Shown here: piece by piece, positions 15,358 through 23,284 of the stretch
How positions within the stretch are numbered: the first letter of the stretch is position 1
Layout: every line of letters starts with the position of its first letter
From: an uncultured Porphyromonadaceae bacterium
GTDB taxonomy: Bacteria; Bacteroidota; Bacteroidia; Bacteroidales; Muribaculaceae
Assembly: GCA_947174915.1 (NCBI GenBank)
Contig: CAMWKV010000002.1
Location: 1-46,538 of the forward strand
Reading direction: 5' to 3'
Length of the DNA: 46,538 bases
Notes under the pieces: generated by a model
What the model was told of the DNA's origin: nothing
Database searches by the model: none
Seen by the model: the letters and a program-made list of their open reading frames with translations, nothing else
Position numbers and translations under genes: made by a program

Positions 15358-17745
15358 TTAGCGATTGATGACGATGCGACGGGCTGAGCGACCCTGTGCA
15401 GTGTTGACGAGAGCGATGTAGTGACCTTCGCCAATGCCACCGAGGTAGAGGGCATTGCCCTTGGTAGTTGCTACGGTGCGGCCCTGGAGATCAACGAGGG
15501 CTACAGATTCAATCATGCAGTCGGCGTTGGCAACAACATAGTCGGGAGTTACCTTAACGGTAAGGCCGCCTACTTCTACGTTCTCTACGCCGGCGCTACC
15601 CTTGAGGTATACGCGGTCAACACCGATAGTACCGGTAGAGCTCTGGAGAGCTGCGTTCTGTACTACCTTGACGCCACGGAAGGTGTAAGGTGCATCGCCT
15701 TCGAGTTCTACCATGGGTACGTCGAATGTACGCCAGCCGATGAAGTTGAGGTCGGCTACATGGACGAATTTCTCGGCAGTCTCGGAGCTGAAGAGGAAGT
15801 AGAGACCGTTCTCGGAGAGATCGCCGTTGATATGCACGGTGATGATGTCGGCGGTAGTCACAGTAGTGGGATTCTCCTCGGAGGTGTTCCAGAGGATTTC
15901 GCCGCCTTCATTGTCCTCGAAGGTATAGGTGAAGTTGACAGCCTTGCTGAAGAGTGCAGTCTTGGAGTCGGTGGCAAGTTTCTGCGATTTCACCTTGGCG
16001 GACTGCTCCTCGTTGTAGGCGAATACGGCGTGGTTGTCAATTTCGCTGATGAGGCCGCCTTCTTTCTCAGTACCGGCGTCGCAAGCCTTGAAGGTCACGT
16101 CAACGGGTTCCTTGATGGTCAGACCGTCGTTGTCGGCGAGTTCACCGTCGAGGTGGATGGTGTAGGACTTACCGGGTACGAGCTCGTTGGTGAAGGGTAC
16201 GCGGAAGTAGCCATAGGAAAGGCTGGCCTTCGAGGTGGTCATGCTGCGGGTGTTGAAGAGTACGGTGTTGCCGTCTTCATCCTTGCAGGAGATCTGCTGG
16301 GGCAGCTTGTTGAAGTTGGGGCGCTTGTCGAAGCGGAACTCTACTGCAGCGTTCTTGTAGTGTACGCTCTCACCTGCCTTGGGCGACTGACCGATGATAT
16401 CCATGAAGTTGCGGTCGGTGGTGAGGAAGCTGAACACGAGGGGCTCGGCAAGGTTCATATTGCCGGGGTGAGCGGCTGCGGTGGAGAGGGTTACGGTGTA
16501 CTTGGTGCTGATGTTGTAGGGCTCCGAGGGAGTGAATACCATACGGTAGTTGAGATCTTCCCAGGTGATGGTACCCTTCACGGCAGGCTCGATGGAGAAT
16601 GCAGCGGCGGTAGCCTCAGTATCCATATCCCAGTTGAAGTCGAATACGATGGGAGCGTTGCAGAGCACGCCTTCATCGCCTTCGTTCCATACGGGAGAGT
16701 AGGCGAGTACCTCGGGGGCGGTAGAACGAACTTTGTTCAGCTTGAAGTTGGCATAAGTTACACGGTCGGCTTCAACTACTACGGTAGCCTCGTCGTCATA
16801 GTGTGTGTCAACTTTGGTCTTGACTGTGTAGGTGCCGGGCTGGAGGTTTTTGAAACCGTAAACACCGTTGACGTGGATGGGGTCGGTAGTATATGTATCA
16901 AGAAGTTTGCCGTCAGCATCATAGAGTTCTACCGTGGCATTCTGGATGGTAGCGTAGGTGTCATCGCCGAACATCATATAAGTGCCGGGACGGGGGCTGC
17001 GACTGTCGTTAAGACGGCCGAAGATGTGGCCTACAGTTTCTCCGGGCTGATTGAAGTATTCGTCGATAGTGCGGCGGAAGTGATATGCTTCGAGCCAGCA
17101 GAAATCTTTGCTCATCAGACGGTAAGCCTCGGGAATGTAGTCGTGGAAGGAGCCCTCAGAGAGCATACCTGTCACGGTGAGTCCACGGAGTACGCCGAGA
17201 CCGGAGGTACCCCAGCTCTTATAGAAGTCCCAGTCACCACGGCAGTTAGTGGCAGTGCTGGTCCAGTAAGTTACCTCATTCTCAAGCAGGTGCTTGTTCA
17301 GAATTCCAGCTACCACCTTATCCTCAGGCTTCACGGGATCATTATCATAGCCGCGGTAAAGCATAAGAGGGAAGTTGCGGCGGGCTGTAGTACCAGTTGC
17401 ATTCGAGTGGATGGAAAAGAATATATCAGCCTGATACTTGTTGGCAAGCGAGCTGATGGTGCTAAGACCCAGGTCGTCAGCAGTAGTGTTGGTTACGCGC
17501 GACATCTCTACGCTGTAGCCGTCGGCTAACAGTATATCGCGCAGCGCAAGACCTTTCTCAAGGTTAGAATTAGACTCCCAGTAACCTTCAGGATCGCCCT
17601 GCTTGTAAGGTTCGATTACCACATTACGGTCATCTGAGTCGTGACCGCCGTGACCGGGGTTGATGTAGACCTTAATACCATTGCCGGCCGATGCGCCGAG
17701 GATACCGGCACATGCCATCATCAATAATAAAGATTGCTTTTTCAT
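15358..17745 (-). CDS. Secreted N-acetylmuramoyl-L-alanine amidase with Ig-like domains and T9SS tail (copy 2)
   Basis: This 795-aa paralogue of the 12075-14504 amidase has the same domain order. A signal peptide (about 1-20) precedes an Amidase_3 domain with His32, Glu57, His113 and Glu197 all present. A carboxypeptidase-regulatory-like domain (about 250-335), two Ig-like domains, a beta-sandwich (about 555-725) and a C-terminal T9SS-type domain (ALVDLQGRTVATTKGNALYL, then GHYIALVNTAQGRSARRIVI) follow. The catalytic sites are aligned residue for residue, but the surrounding loops differ (for example TATNCRGDWDFYKSWG against KEYVVGDLDFYQNMWQ). The two enzymes may therefore have different substrates. 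It starts 13 bases after the upstream propeller gene. Confidence 0.9.
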   Translation of the reverse strand: MKKQSLLLMMACAGILGASAGNGIKVYINPGHGGHDSDDRNVVIEPYKQGDPEGYWESNSNLEKGLALRDILLADGYSVEMSRVTNTTADDLGLSTISSLANKYQADIFFSIHSNATGTTARRNFPLMLYRGYDNDPVKPEDKVVAGILNKHLLENEVTYWTSTATNCRGDWDFYKSWGTSGLGVLRGLTVTGMLSEGSFHDYIPEAYRLMSKDFCWLEAYHFRRTIDEYFNQPGETVGHIFGRLNDSRSPRPGTYMMFGDDTYATIQNATVELYDADGKLLDTYTTDPIHVNGVYGFKNLQPGTYTVKTKVDTHYDDEATVVVEADRVTYANFKLNKVRSTAPEVLAYSPVWNEGDEGVLCNAPIVFDFNWDMDTEATAAAFSIEPAVKGTITWEDLNYRMVFTPSEPYNISTKYTVTLSTAAAHPGNMNLAEPLVFSFLTTDRNFMDIIGQSPKAGESVHYKNAAVEFRFDKRPNFNKLPQQISCKDEDGNTVLFNTRSMTTSKASLSYGYFRVPFTNELVPGKSYTIHLDGELADNDGLTIKEPVDVTFKACDAGTEKEGGLISEIDNHAVFAYNEEQSAKVKSQKLATDSKTALFSKAVNFTYTFEDNEGGEILWNTSEENPTTVTTADIITVHINGDLSENGLYFLFSSETAEKFVHVADLNFIGWRTFDVPMVELEGDAPYTFRGVKVVQNAALQSSTGTIGVDRVYLKGSAGVENVEVGGLTVKVTPDYVVANADCMIESVALVDLQGRTVATTKGNALYLGGIGEGHYIALVNTAQGRSARRIVINR

Positions 17746-17758
17746 GGGTTATGCCGGA

Positions 17759-18652
17759 TTATTTGTTGAGTTTTACAGTCATTTGATACATGCGACCGTC
17801 GATAGTGTTGTACACTACTTTCTGCGCAGCTACAGACGCTGCGGGATTCATGGTCATGCTCTCGGGAGTTGTGAGGTCCTGACGTTGCTTGCCGTCGAGG
17901 CTTACGAGGACAATCTGGGAGGAGCTGTACTGGTGACCGTCGTCGGTGGAGTTCTGGGCTACGATGTAGTCGTTGCCGTACCACTGGGGATTCTCGAAGT
18001 TGCCGGGAGTAGCGAGGACGTTGCCGTTGAGGTCGGTGATAACGATGCCCTTGCCGGCAGCGAAGAACATTACTTTCTGACCATCGGGCGAGAAGGATTC
18101 CCACAGATAGCCGGCTTCGGAAGCAACGGGGCTGTAGGCGCGCTCTACGCCATTGGTAGTAATATATAAGGTAGAACCTTCGGTGCGCACAGCCTTGGCT
18201 GCGGACTTGCCGATGGAGCGACGCTTGCCGTCGATGGCGGTGTTCATGGCAGTGCCGTCGATGTAGGGACGTTCGATGAAGCGTGCGGGGGCGGTGAGGT
18301 TGGCGTTGGCACCGGCTCCGATGTCATACTTGCGGAGCTGACGCATGATCAGGCCGTTGTCATTCACCTTCTGGGCAATGTACACTACGGTGTTGCCGGC
18401 GAACTGAGCACCGTAGCCGGCACCGGCTTCGTCGCAGATGAGACTGGACTCACCGACGTTGAAGTCGTACATGCGGAGATTCGAGAAGTCGGAAGCCGAG
18501 TAGAGCAGCTTGGTACCGTCGGCGCTGAGGATGGGATTGTACAGCTCGCCGCGTACGTCCTGCAAGAGGGCTTCGGGGGCCGATACAGTGGCTATCTGTG
18601 CTTGTGCACCTATAGCGATGGCGATACCGGCCAGTGCAAGAAATCGTTTCAT
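17759..18652 (-). CDS. Exported TolB/PD40-like beta-propeller protein (copy 2)
   Basis: This 297-aa protein has a short signal peptide (about 1-18, ending AQAQ). It has TolB-like blades, for example LSADGTKLLYSASDFSNLRMYD and FSPDGQKVMFFAAGKGIVIT. There is no T9SS tail and no enzyme motif. Its blade pattern and length match the 14504-15331 protein, and it holds the same position directly upstream of an amidase, so propeller and amidase were duplicated as a unit. It follows the phosphodiester glycosidase gene by 33 bases. Confidence 0.8.
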   Translation of the reverse strand: MKRFLALAGIAIAIGAQAQIATVSAPEALLQDVRGELYNPILSADGTKLLYSASDFSNLRMYDFNVGESSLICDEAGAGYGAQFAGNTVVYIAQKVNDNGLIMRQLRKYDIGAGANANLTAPARFIERPYIDGTAMNTAIDGKRRSIGKSAAKAVRTEGSTLYITTNGVERAYSPVASEAGYLWESFSPDGQKVMFFAAGKGIVITDLNGNVLATPGNFENPQWYGNDYIVAQNSTDDGHQYSSSQIVLVSLDGKQRQDLTTPESMTMNPAASVAAQKVVYNTIDGRMYQMTVKLNK

Positions 18653-18685
18653 ATTATAGTAAGGTTTATTAGTTTGCTATGGGTA

Positions 18686-21223
18686 TCAGCGTACAATGAG
18701 TACGGAAGCCGACTGACCGGCAGCCGATACAGTGCGGATGATGTATGTTCCGGCAGTAGCGGGAGCCTTGACGGTAGCTTCGGCGCCGGAGCATGCGGTG
18801 CTCGACAGAAGTGCGCCTGCTGTGCTGAGGATATCTACAGTTTTGAGGGCGGTGCCGCATACAGTCACGTCGCCGCCGGCTGCTACGGGGTTGGGGCTTA
18901 CGAGCACTCGAGCGCCGTCGGCTGCCACGGATTCTACACCGGAGTAGTTGGTGTACTTACCCCAGATGCGCGAGATGTTGATGGTGTGGTCACCCTTGTT
19001 GGCAGCATCTGTGGTGGTGTAGAAGCGGAGGTAGTTGAGGCTTACGGGATAGGTGGCGAGGTCGTCGCGACCGAAGATGCCGTCGAGCGGGAGACTGATG
19101 GCATGCTTGGTGCCGGCAGCGAAGCTATCGCCGGTAGCGGGCTCTACGAATACCTCATTAGCTTTGGTCACCATGTTGGAGCGCATATCTGCGGAAACCT
19201 TTGCCATGGGAGCGGAGGCGGTGAACTCAATGCAGATTTCATCGGGCAGCGAGTAGAATGTAGATACACCGGTGAGCTGGATGTAGGGATTACGGGGCGA
19301 GCCGTAGGTGAAACCGATGGCGTTGCCGTCAAAGGTGACGTTGGTGATACCGCTGGCACCCTTGGCGCTCCAGTCAGCGAGACCGGTCATGTCGAGTTCG
19401 GGAGCATTGCTCTCTTCTACAGTTACTTCAGCGCTGTCGGAGAAGTTGCCGATGGTACCGGTGAGCACTGCTGTACCTTCTGCAAGGGCGGTAAGGGTAC
19501 CGTTGGCGTCAACAGCGATGACATCGGGATTGTCGACAGTCCATACTACAGAAGCGGGGTCGTAGTTGAACACCTTCGAGCCGATAGTGGCGGAAATTTC
19601 GATGGGGTAAGAACGATGCATGTCGAGGTGAATCTTCTTCATGCGAAGGCCGAGTTCGGCGTTCATCACTTTGATGTTAGTTGTCGCGGTCACATCACCC
19701 ACAGTAGCTGTGATGACGCCTTCGTAGGCTTCACCGGCAGCAGTGAGGGTGTTGCCTGTGCAAGTACCGGCCTCGGCAGGACAGCTCAGGGTGTAGTCGC
19801 GGTAGTCGTAGCTTATCACGCTGCCATAGCGGTTGTAGGCAATTACTTTGGGCGAGATGGTAGCGTAGACGGGAGTCTCCACCAGGCGCTCATCGAAGGC
19901 GAGCGATGCTACAGTGTTGTAGTACTCGGCATCTTCGGGAGCGATGGAGTAGACGAGCCAGCCATTGGCTACGGCACGGGGCTTGTCCTCGGTAGTCTTG
20001 TTCTCGATACGACCGTTGATCATCATCTCGGCACTGCCGCCGGCATCGAAGTTGGCCATATAGGAGCAGCCGAGGGAGCGTGCAAATTCACACATCACAT
20101 TGGTGCCACAGCCTGCCGAACGACCATACTCGGGATCGGTACTCTTGTCGATTACTACGATATAGACAGTCTTGCCGTCGGCAGAGCAGCCGTAGCCGGT
20201 ACGCGAGTACACCTGGCTGTTGTATGTCTCATTGGTATTATGTGCGGTGAGTTCACCGGCGCGCATCACAAGTGCATTGGGGCCTACAGCCTGCTCAACG
20301 AGAGGAGTTACTTCGTTCTCGCTGCCGGGATTGTAAGTCCAGGTGTATTTGAGGGTGACGATATCGCCGGGCTGGAGAGCTGCAATCTGCTCGCGGTTGG
20401 CGCCACGGCCCACGAGAGCGAGGTCGTGATTGCCAAGAGTGCCTTTGCCGGCATCTTTGCGTACTTCTACTACTTTGAAGTTGATGTCGCGGCCGCTGTT
20501 CCATGCCTCGCCTTCGACGAAGTCAAGAATTACCTCGGTAGCATCGCCGCCGTTGTCCTTATAGTACTTGCCACCGGTCACGACGATGGGGAGGAACTGG
20601 GTGTTAGCACCGTAGAAGCTGTTGTACATCGACAGCTCATCGTCGTGGATACCCTTGTTGCACTGGTGCACGGTCATGGTGCCGATGCGGTCGGAAGTAA
20701 CGGTGATATCAGAGGTACAGTAGTCGATATATGCGGTCTTGTCATAGCTCAGAGCTACTACGCCCGAACGCATTGTGCCGCCGTCCCACTTGTCGCGGTG
20801 CTGGTTGGATTCTACCACCATCTTGCCATTACGGATTGAAGCGTTGCGTGCAATACCGGTGTATGTATTCTCCTCGGGCTGCGTGCCTACTACCCAGAAG
20901 TTGGCATTAGCACCGCCCACGGCACGATGGCTCTCATACGACTGGCGGTTGCCGGCTGTTACAAGACTCTCGGTGCCACGTGAATTCTCGTTGGCAGTAG
21001 TGGTCTCAATGCGGTTGTAGGGGTTGGTGAGATCAACGGTAAGGACGTTGATATTCAGAGGATAAGCGGGGAGGCGATAGCGTGTGTGACGGATACCGGG
21101 ACCAATCTGTCGGTCGGTCTTAATCTCTACTTCATAGTCTTTGCCTACCAGATTGACAGTTTCGGCCATCGAGGGCAGAACAGTGGCTCCGGATAGGGTT
21201 AAAAGGAGTAAAAGTTTATTCAT
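18686..21223 (-). CDS. Secreted phosphodiester glycosidase (NAGPA/DUF2233) with Ig-like domains and T9SS tail
   Basis: This 845-aa exported enzyme belongs to the family of the human mannose-6-phosphate 'uncovering enzyme', which removes GlcNAc from a sugar-phosphate diester. The natural bacterial substrates are mostly unknown. A signal peptide ends near Ala20. The NAGPA domain spans about 60-430, with AVGGANANFWVVG near 100 and the diagnostic NFDAGGSAEMMINGRI near 390-405. Bacterial Ig-like (BIG2-type) domains follow (about 435-590; WTVDNPDVIAVDANGTLTAL), then a beta-sandwich (about 600-750) similar to that in the two amidases. The T9SS type A tail begins VSPNPVAAGG. It is the first gene of the five-gene operon, 33 bases before a propeller gene. 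Confidence 0.88.
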   Translation of the reverse strand: MNKLLLLLTLSGATVLPSMAETVNLVGKDYEVEIKTDRQIGPGIRHTRYRLPAYPLNINVLTVDLTNPYNRIETTTANENSRGTESLVTAGNRQSYESHRAVGGANANFWVVGTQPEENTYTGIARNASIRNGKMVVESNQHRDKWDGGTMRSGVVALSYDKTAYIDYCTSDITVTSDRIGTMTVHQCNKGIHDDELSMYNSFYGANTQFLPIVVTGGKYYKDNGGDATEVILDFVEGEAWNSGRDINFKVVEVRKDAGKGTLGNHDLALVGRGANREQIAALQPGDIVTLKYTWTYNPGSENEVTPLVEQAVGPNALVMRAGELTAHNTNETYNSQVYSRTGYGCSADGKTVYIVVIDKSTDPEYGRSAGCGTNVMCEFARSLGCSYMANFDAGGSAEMMINGRIENKTTEDKPRAVANGWLVYSIAPEDAEYYNTVASLAFDERLVETPVYATISPKVIAYNRYGSVISYDYRDYTLSCPAEAGTCTGNTLTAAGEAYEGVITATVGDVTATTNIKVMNAELGLRMKKIHLDMHRSYPIEISATIGSKVFNYDPASVVWTVDNPDVIAVDANGTLTALAEGTAVLTGTIGNFSDSAEVTVEESNAPELDMTGLADWSAKGASGITNVTFDGNAIGFTYGSPRNPYIQLTGVSTFYSLPDEICIEFTASAPMAKVSADMRSNMVTKANEVFVEPATGDSFAAGTKHAISLPLDGIFGRDDLATYPVSLNYLRFYTTTDAANKGDHTINISRIWGKYTNYSGVESVAADGARVLVSPNPVAAGGDVTVCGTALKTVDILSTAGALLSSTACSGAEATVKAPATAGTYIIRTVSAAGQSASVLIVR

Positions 21224-21304
21224 CAGTAACTTATAGTATTGTTTATAGATTCAAGGATGGTTTAGTAAATAGTTGTTATCATAGCTCGGTATGATTCTTA
21301 TAGG

Positions 21305-21312
21305 CAAAGGTA
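21305..21312 (-). promoter_or_regulatory. Probable -7 box for the glycosidase/amidase operon
   Basis: The minus strand reads TACCTTTG at 21312-21305, matching TAnnTTTG, with a predicted leader of about 75 nt. I see no good -33 TTTG at the usual distance, so the promoter may be weak or activator-dependent. The 299-base gap 21224-21522 holds this box and the divergent mscS promoter, with nothing else recognised. Confidence 0.5.
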
Positions 21313-21460
21313 CACTAAAAATCTGCATCATTCATCTAAAAATCTGTTAAAAAGCGCCAACACGATTTAATTTTTGCTCACAGAGATTGAGCTATCCCGG
21401 TTTCTTTTGTAAAGTTAGCAATAATTTTGCGGAAAAACACCGTATTGCAGGATTTTTAAC

Positions 21461-21468
21461 TATATTTG
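21461..21468 (+). promoter_or_regulatory. Probable -7 box for the MscS-type channel gene
   Basis: TATATTTG at 21461-21468 matches TAnnTTTG and would give a leader of about 45-50 nt. A second match, TAATTTTG, lies at 21422-21429. Neither has a perfect -33 TTTG at 19-21 bases, so which one is used is uncertain. Confidence 0.5.
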
Positions 21469-21522
21469 CACACGATGCCGACTTCGGCTCGACTGTAACA
21501 TTCATCGACCCTGAATCAAGAT

Positions 21523-23190
21523 ATGAGAAAACAGCCTCTTTATCTGATACTTCTGCTGATTATTTTGAGCGTGCCCACGGCCGACGCACAACTCTTCAAA
21601 CGTGCCGAGCAGTTCCTTCACACAGCCTTTAGCGATGCCGGACAAGTATCGGCCGACGAAGCCATACCCGATTCATTACGCAGTGCTGGTGCTCCCATCT
21701 TGCTCGACGGCGACACAATTCTTACACTATTCGCCGGCCGTGGAGCTTACACACCGGCTCAAAGAGCGATACTCATCAACAGCAACCTGGCAGACTTGAC
21801 TCGCCGAAACGACCTTAACACCGACTCTATAAAGGTCCTTGACTATGCCGAGCATTCCGACATCGTATGTGGCACACAGATCATCATGGCCGTCACAGAC
21901 GACGATGCACTGACCGCAGGAGAGTCCCGTCGCACCCTCGCTACACGATATGCTACCAACATCTGCACACGTATAGACACGGCCCGACACGACCACAATT
22001 TCTTCCAAATCCTCAAGCGTATAGCTCTGTTCATCATCGTTGTGGTCGTCCAGTGGCTCCTCATCAAACTCACCAACTACCTCTTCCGCAAGCTCCGACG
22101 CTACATCGTCCGCATCAAGCACCAGCGCTTCAAACCCATCAACATACGCGACTATGAACTGCTCAACACCAAGAGCATCCTTCGCATAGTTCTCTTGGGG
22201 GCAAACCTCCTGCGATGGTTCGTACTTCTCATACAGCTCGCCATCACTATACCCATCATCTTCTCCATCTTCCCTCAGACAGAGAACCTTGCCCTTACGA
22301 TATTCATGTATATCATCGAGCCCGTCAAGATGGTATTACATTCCGTACTCGACTATATCCCGAACCTCTTCGTCATCCTCGTGATATGGTACTGCATCAA
22401 GTACATTATCAAGGGCTTGCGCTACATATCCCGTGAGATAGAGACCGAAAAACTCAAAATCAACGGCTTCTACCCCGACTGGGCACGGCCCACATTCAGC
22501 ATTGTCCGCTTCCTCCTCTACGCTTTCATGATAGCCATGATATACCCCTACCTGCCCGGCTCGAATTCCGGCGTATTCCAGGGTATATCAGTATTCGTCG
22601 GCCTTATCATATCACTCGGCTCCAGCACAGTAATAGGCAATATCATAGCCGGACTGGTCATCACCTACATGCGACCATTCAAACTCGGTGACCGCATCAA
22701 ACTCAACGACACCACCGGCAATGTCATCGAGAAAACACCCTTCGTGACACGTATCAAAACACCGAAGAACGAAATCGTCACCATCCCGAACTCGTTCATA
22801 ATGTCGTCGCACACAATCAACTACAGTGCCTCGGCTCGCCAATACGGCCTCATCATACACACCACCGTCACCATCGGCTACGATGCCCCATGGCGACAAG
22901 TGCATCAGCTCCTCATCAATGCCGCCCGCATGACCACCGGAGTCCTTGCCGACCCCAAGCCCTTCGTCCTCGAAACCGATCTACAGGACTACTACCCCTG
23001 CTACCAGATCAATGCATATATCAAAGACGCCGACAAATACGGCGATATAATGTCCGACCTGCACCGCAACATTCAGGACGTCTTCAACGAAGCCGGCGTG
23101 GAAATCATGTCGCCGCACTACATCGCCACCCGCGACGGCTCCCCGTCCACCATCCCCACCGATCCAATGCGTGATTGTGTGGAGAAATAA
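21523..23190 (+). CDS. MscS-family mechanosensitive ion channel
   Basis: This is a 555-aa inner-membrane channel that would release solutes under osmotic downshock. An N-terminal signal sequence (about 1-22) is followed by a periplasmic domain (to about 150) and then about five membrane helices. The pore helix and beta domain are clear: GISVFVGLIISLGSSTVIGNIIAGLVITYMRPFKLGDRI, then the NEIVTIPNSFIMSSHTINYS strand (about 405-430). A cytoplasmic alpha-beta domain ends the protein. It is larger than E. coli MscS (286 aa) because of the periplasmic region and extra helices. It is the only plus-strand gene between 10324 and the right edge and appears monocistronic. Confidence 0.92.
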   Translation: MRKQPLYLILLLIILSVPTADAQLFKRAEQFLHTAFSDAGQVSADEAIPDSLRSAGAPILLDGDTILTLFAGRGAYTPAQRAILINSNLADLTRRNDLNTDSIKVLDYAEHSDIVCGTQIIMAVTDDDALTAGESRRTLATRYATNICTRIDTARHDHNFFQILKRIALFIIVVVVQWLLIKLTNYLFRKLRRYIVRIKHQRFKPINIRDYELLNTKSILRIVLLGANLLRWFVLLIQLAITIPIIFSIFPQTENLALTIFMYIIEPVKMVLHSVLDYIPNLFVILVIWYCIKYIIKGLRYISREIETEKLKINGFYPDWARPTFSIVRFLLYAFMIAMIYPYLPGSNSGVFQGISVFVGLIISLGSSTVIGNIIAGLVITYMRPFKLGDRIKLNDTTGNVIEKTPFVTRIKTPKNEIVTIPNSFIMSSHTINYSASARQYGLIIHTTVTIGYDAPWRQVHQLLINAARMTTGVLADPKPFVLETDLQDYYPCYQINAYIKDADKYGDIMSDLHRNIQDVFNEAGVEIMSPHYIATRDGSPSTIPTDPMRDCVEK

Positions 23191-23223
23191 CAACTTGATA
23201 GATTGAAAATAAAATATAAATCA

Positions 23224-23255
23224 AGAGGCCGATTCGGGGTGCTGACTCGGCCTCT
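23224..23255. terminator. Bidirectional terminator between mscS-type gene and M16 gene
   Basis: A perfect 9-bp stem (agaggccga at 23224-23232 with tcggcctct at 23247-23255) encloses a 14-base loop. It is AT-rich on the left and followed by tgtatata on the right. It sits between two convergent genes and can serve both. Confidence 0.65.
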
Positions 23256-23284
23256 GTATATAAGGGATATTGTGTAAGGGCTAC

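Noticed and set aside
15421-17529. A 702-codon plus-strand open frame opposite the second amidase
   Set aside because: Antisense shadow: no domain, biased composition, and fully covered by a well-supported minus-strand gene.
18602-20839. A 745-codon plus-strand open frame opposite the phosphodiester glycosidase
   Set aside because: Same reason: long only because the codon use of the real gene avoids stops in that frame.
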